NCBI GenBank assembly: GCA_029256865.1
Contig: JARIEH010000280.1
Span: 1 to 8,313 of the forward strand
Origin: Psychrobacter sp.
Lineage (GTDB): Bacteria > Pseudomonadota > Gammaproteobacteria > Pseudomonadales > Moraxellaceae
Direction: 5' to 3'
DNA length: 8,313 nucleotides
The position numbers were made by a program, and so were the translations under genes. How positions within the stretch are numbered: the stretch's first letter is position 1; each line of letters opens with the position of its first letter. Shown one piece after another: positions 5,600 through 8,313 of the stretch. Below the pieces are notes generated by a model, which searched no databases, was not told where the DNA came from, and saw nothing but the letters and a program-made list of their open reading frames with translations.

Positions 5600-6976
5600 A
5601 TGACGTTTTTACTAACGCTATTGGCAGCGATTTTTGTATTAGGGCCTCTGATTGCCCTGCATGAATGGGGTCACTATATTGTGGCACGTCTATGCGGCGT
5701 GAAAGTATTAACCTACTCCATAGGTTTTGGTCCTAAATTGACTGGTTGGACCAGTAAAAAAACGGGCATCGACTATCGGCTCTCAATGCTACCGTTTGGT
5801 GGTTATGTCAAAATGCTGGATGAGCGTGAAGGAGAGGTGGCAGAAAATGAGCAGCACCTAGCTTTCAATCGTCAGCATCCGCTGAAAAAAATAGCCATTG
5901 TCGCTGCTGGCCCTATCATGAACTTCATCATTGCGATTGCGCTGTTTTGGGTGTTGTTTATGACCCCATCTGAGCAGTTGGCGACTAAGGTAGGACAAGT
6001 GTTGCCAAAGACACCAGCGGCAATGGCACAGCTGCCAGTTGGTGATAAAATCGTAGCGATTGATGGACATGATGTGCAGACGTGGGAAGGAATCAATTAT
6101 CGCTTGGCAGGGCGAATGGGGGAGACGGATAGTATCAGCGTAACTTTGCAGTCATCTGGACAAGCGACAGATACCGCGAAGACCTACCAAGCCCCAGTCA
6201 CTAACTTTATGCAAGGCGATGCCCAAGGTAAAGATGCGTTAACCAGCTTTGGAGTATTGCCATGGCAGCCGCAAATTGCTCCCGTCGTTGGTGAATTATC
6301 CGCTGATGGTGCTGCCATTCGTCAAGGGCTAGCAGTAGGTGATCGTATTACTGCGATTAACGATATCGCTGTGACAGACTGGATTAGTGTGACACGTATC
6401 ATTCGTGATAGCCCTGAAGTACTGTTAGATTTTACGGTATTACGTGATAATAAGCCTGTACAGCTACAGATCATGCCTCAAGGCAAAAAAGATAATTTAG
6501 GTAATACCTACGGTCAGATCGGTGCTATGGTGGAGCAATCTGAGATTGTCATTCCTGATGAGTATAAGACGACTATTGTGTATGGTCCTGGTGAAGCACT
6601 GATCAAGTCATTTGAAAAAACTGAACAATTGGCCGTTATGACAGTCAGCTCAATGGGAAAAATGCTGTCAGGTATGATAGGCCTTGATAATTTATCAGGC
6701 CCAATTACCATTGCCAAAGTTGCTAAACAAAGCTTTGATATCAGTTGGGAGATGGTATTATCTACGGCAGGTTTAATCAGCTTGAGCCTTGCTGTATTAA
6801 ATTTACTCCCCATTCCTGTATTAGATGGTGGTCATATCGTTTATTATGTGATTGAGCTTATTCGCGGAAAACCTTTATCAGAAAGGGTGCAAATCGTAGG
6901 TTTAAATATCGGTTTACTCTTACTGCTAAGTTTCATGGTGTTAGCGATTGGTAATGATATTAGTCGGCTATTTTAG
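5600..6976 (+). CDS. rseP: Regulator of sigma-E protease RseP (site-2 zinc metalloprotease)
   Basis: RseP is an inner-membrane zinc protease of the S2P (M50) family. In E. coli it makes the second cut in anti-sigma factor RseA after DegS, releasing sigma-E, and it also clears remnant signal peptides. The 458-residue product (E. coli 450) has the full architecture: transmembrane helix 1 (about 4-20) running into the zinc motif HEWGH (21-25), then PFGGYVKMLDER at 65-76. Helix 2 follows (about 98-120), then two PDZ domains (about 128-205 and 225-310). Helix 3 (about 383-403) leads into LNLLPIPVLDGGH with the third zinc ligand Asp409 and Asn401. Helix 4 is at about 433-452. All catalytic residues are present. 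It sits between dxr and bamA, the usual gammaproteobacterial place. Whether this organism's main target is RseA cannot be told from here. Confidence 0.97.
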   Translation: MTFLLTLLAAIFVLGPLIALHEWGHYIVARLCGVKVLTYSIGFGPKLTGWTSKKTGIDYRLSMLPFGGYVKMLDEREGEVAENEQHLAFNRQHPLKKIAIVAAGPIMNFIIAIALFWVLFMTPSEQLATKVGQVLPKTPAAMAQLPVGDKIVAIDGHDVQTWEGINYRLAGRMGETDSISVTLQSSGQATDTAKTYQAPVTNFMQGDAQGKDALTSFGVLPWQPQIAPVVGELSADGAAIRQGLAVGDRITAINDIAVTDWISVTRIIRDSPEVLLDFTVLRDNKPVQLQIMPQGKKDNLGNTYGQIGAMVEQSEIVIPDEYKTTIVYGPGEALIKSFEKTEQLAVMTVSSMGKMLSGMIGLDNLSGPITIAKVAKQSFDISWEMVLSTAGLISLSLAVLNLLPIPVLDGGHIVYYVIELIRGKPLSERVQIVGLNIGLLLLLSFMVLAIGNDISRLF

Positions 6977-7051
6977 ATGAAAGCGGTGTCACTTATAGAG
7001 TAAGGTACGATACAATAACGCCTGAGCACGAAACATACTCTTGTTATGAGC

Positions 7052-7096
7052 GTAATATGGCGATACGTTGACAGCGCTATTACTACTATACTAATA
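7052..7096 (+). promoter_or_regulatory. Candidate bamA promoter with TTGACA
   Basis: A perfect -35 TTGACA (7068-7073) is followed at 17-18 bp by weak -10 candidates (CTAATA 7091-7096 or TAATAG 7092-7097). It lies in the apical loop of an inverted repeat: GTAATA (7052-7057) with TATTAC (7078-7083), extended by GCG/CGC after a 2-nt bulge. A perfect TATAAT also occurs at 7115-7120 but without a good -35. Which element drives bamA is uncertain. No sigma-E-type sequence is evident. Confidence 0.35.
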
Positions 7097-7101
7097 GTAT
7101 A
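7087..7101. promoter_or_regulatory. 15-bp perfect palindrome upstream of bamA (possible operator)
   Basis: TATACTA-A-TAGTATA is a perfect 7+1+7 palindrome covering the expected -10 region of the candidate bamA promoter. Its size and symmetry fit a dimeric repressor site. It is pure-pattern evidence in an A+T-rich spacer, so chance is a real alternative. Confidence 0.3.
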
Positions 7102-7249
7102 TTTTAGTTTATTTTATAATGCATTTTATATAAAGTATCCTGAGTCATCCCAAAATTAAGTCGCCGACTGCGCAATAATTGCAATTGGGCTAGACAAATT
7201 ATGCTTTTTAACTTAACTTAAGCAAGTTTTTTATTGACGGATAGTGTTT

Positions 7250-8313
7250 ATGCGTACGCCTTTATTTATGAGCGCGGCTGGGTTGCCGTTAGTTGTAGCG
7301 ATGATGAGTGTTTCGGCGCAGGCCGCAGACTTTGTGGTCACCGATATCGGTTTTACTGGCTTACAACGCCTAACCCCTGATAGCCTCTATCCAGTGTTGC
7401 CAGTTACGGTAGGTGATACGGTCACTGATAGCAGCCTTGCAGCCAGTATCAAAGCCTTGTATGCCACTGATAACTTTGCCAATATTCAAAGTCGTATTGA
7501 GGGTGGTAAGCTGCGCTTCGACGTGGTTGAGCGTCCCATAATCGCTGAAGTCAACTTTGAGGGCAATAAGCTTATTCCTAAAGAAGGCCTAACAGAAGGT
7601 CTGGCAAATGCTGGCCTATCCGTCGGTGATGTGCTCAAACAGTCGACTCTGCAAGGCGTAGCAAACGAGTTGCAGCAGCAATATATCAGTCAAGGTTATT
7701 ACAACAGTAACATCGAAGTCGATCAAACTTTGCTGGATGGCAACCGCGTAAAACTGGACGTACGTTTTATAGAAGGTAAACCAGCTAAAGTTGTCGATAT
7801 TAATATTATCGGTAATAAACACTTTAGTGATGATGATATTAGAGATGTCTTTGCGGTAAAAGAATCATCATGGACACGCCTGCTTTCTAAATCTGATCGT
7901 TACGCCAAAGAAAAGCTAGCAGCCAGTTTAGAGAACTTAACAGCGCTCTATCAAAACGATGGTTATGTACGCTTTGCAGTTGATAACGCCGTACTTAATA
8001 TCAGTGAAGATAAGCGCAGTGTGTTTATCGAAGTCAGTTTGAGCGAAGGTGAGCAGTATCAATTTGGGGAGACCAACTTCTTAGGCCAGCCAAAGTTTGA
8101 TACAAATGAGCTCAAAGAGCTTGTTACCTTTGCACCTAATGAACAGTATTCGCAAGCTAAACTGGATGCAACAACAGCTGCACTAAAAAGCCGCTATGGT
8201 AATGAGGGCTACTATTTAGCCCAAGTGCGCCCTGTGCCACGTATCGATGATGAGACGAGAATCGTTGATATCGATTATTATATTGACCCTGCGCGTCCAA
8301 TTTATGTACGCCG
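7250..8313 (+). CDS. bamA: Outer membrane protein assembly factor BamA, N-terminal part (3' end outside window)
   Basis: BamA is the essential Omp85 core of the BAM complex, which folds beta-barrel proteins into the outer membrane. The frame stays open from ATG 7250 to the window end (354 codons plus 2 nt; full proteins are about 800 residues). Residues 1-25 form a Sec signal peptide: Arg2, a hydrophobic core, and SAQA before the cut at Ala25/Ala26. Then come POTRA1 (about 27-96, VVTDIGFTGLQRLTPDSLY), POTRA2 (about 97-178, AEVNFEGNKLI), POTRA3 (about 179-267, VVDINIIGNKHFSDDDI) and POTRA4 (about 269-347, FGETNFLGQPKF). POTRA5 starts near IYVRR at the edge. Repeated 'GY(Y/V)' turns (QGYYNSNI, DGYVRFAV, EGYYLAQV) mark POTRA folds. 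The barrel is not in view. The Shine-Dalgarno is weak (GACGGA, 7236-7241, 8 nt spacer), but this start gives the best signal peptide. Confidence 0.97.
   Translation, partial: MRTPLFMSAAGLPLVVAMMSVSAQAADFVVTDIGFTGLQRLTPDSLYPVLPVTVGDTVTDSSLAASIKALYATDNFANIQSRIEGGKLRFDVVERPIIAEVNFEGNKLIPKEGLTEGLANAGLSVGDVLKQSTLQGVANELQQQYISQGYYNSNIEVDQTLLDGNRVKLDVRFIEGKPAKVVDINIIGNKHFSDDDIRDVFAVKESSWTRLLSKSDRYAKEKLAASLENLTALYQNDGYVRFAVDNAVLNISEDKRSVFIEVSLSEGEQYQFGETNFLGQPKFDTNELKELVTFAPNEQYSQAKLDATTAALKSRYGNEGYYLAQVRPVPRIDDETRIVDIDYYIDPARPIYVR

Noticed and set aside
7616..7822. 68-codon minus-strand reading frame opposite bamA
   Set aside because: Lies inside the POTRA2-POTRA3 coding region, which is clearly read on the + strand; no supporting start signal.
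1..8313. CRISPR arrays, tRNA or rRNA genes, insertion sequences with transposase, prophage or defence genes
   Set aside because: I looked for regular repeats, tRNA-like cloverleafs and transposase frames on both strands and saw none; the window is housekeeping genes with short spacers.

Overview
This window is an ordinary, conserved housekeeping region from a gammaproteobacterium. The best fit is the Moraxellaceae, probably Psychrobacter or a close relative. I base that on the gene order, the moderate A+T-leaning composition, and protein details such as the 'DGNNR' variant of the UppS signature. The genus call is recognition from memory and was not tested by a database search. All eight genes lie on the + strand: rimO (3' part), pyrH, frr, uppS, cdsA, dxr, rseP and bamA (5' part).

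Layout: 1-566 is the C-terminal part of RimO, followed by a hairpin terminator. 779-2178 holds pyrH and frr (UMP kinase and ribosome recycling factor), with a strong 13-bp-stem terminator after frr. 2179-2498 is the only gene-free stretch over 300 bp. It holds that terminator, then a ~170-bp imperfect palindrome that looks like a decayed miniature mobile element or structured repeat, then the uppS leader. 2499-4134 is uppS and cdsA, with an extended -10 promoter candidate between them and a terminator after cdsA. 4320-6976 is dxr and rseP, with a promoter candidate so close to dxr that its mRNA may be leaderless. 6977-7249 is an A+T-rich spacer with promoter-like elements and a 15-bp palindrome. 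From 7250 to the window end is bamA: signal peptide, four POTRA domains and the start of the fifth.

How the genes fit together: dxr makes MEP for isoprenoid synthesis. UppS turns the isoprenoid products into undecaprenyl diphosphate, the carrier lipid for peptidoglycan and O-antigen. CdsA makes CDP-diacylglycerol for phospholipids. RseP is the intramembrane protease that releases the envelope-stress response, and BamA inserts outer-membrane proteins. PyrH supplies UDP for UTP, CTP and UDP-sugars. Frr and RimO serve the ribosome. The order pyrH-frr-uppS-cdsA-dxr-rseP-bamA is the widespread proteobacterial order, but rpsB-tsf does not precede pyrH here, and internal terminators appear to split the cluster into several transcription units.

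I see no previously undescribed defence, mobile or metabolic system. The observations most worth checking are the palindromic element at 2248-2418, the possible leaderless starts of dxr and uppS, and the palindrome in the bamA promoter region.
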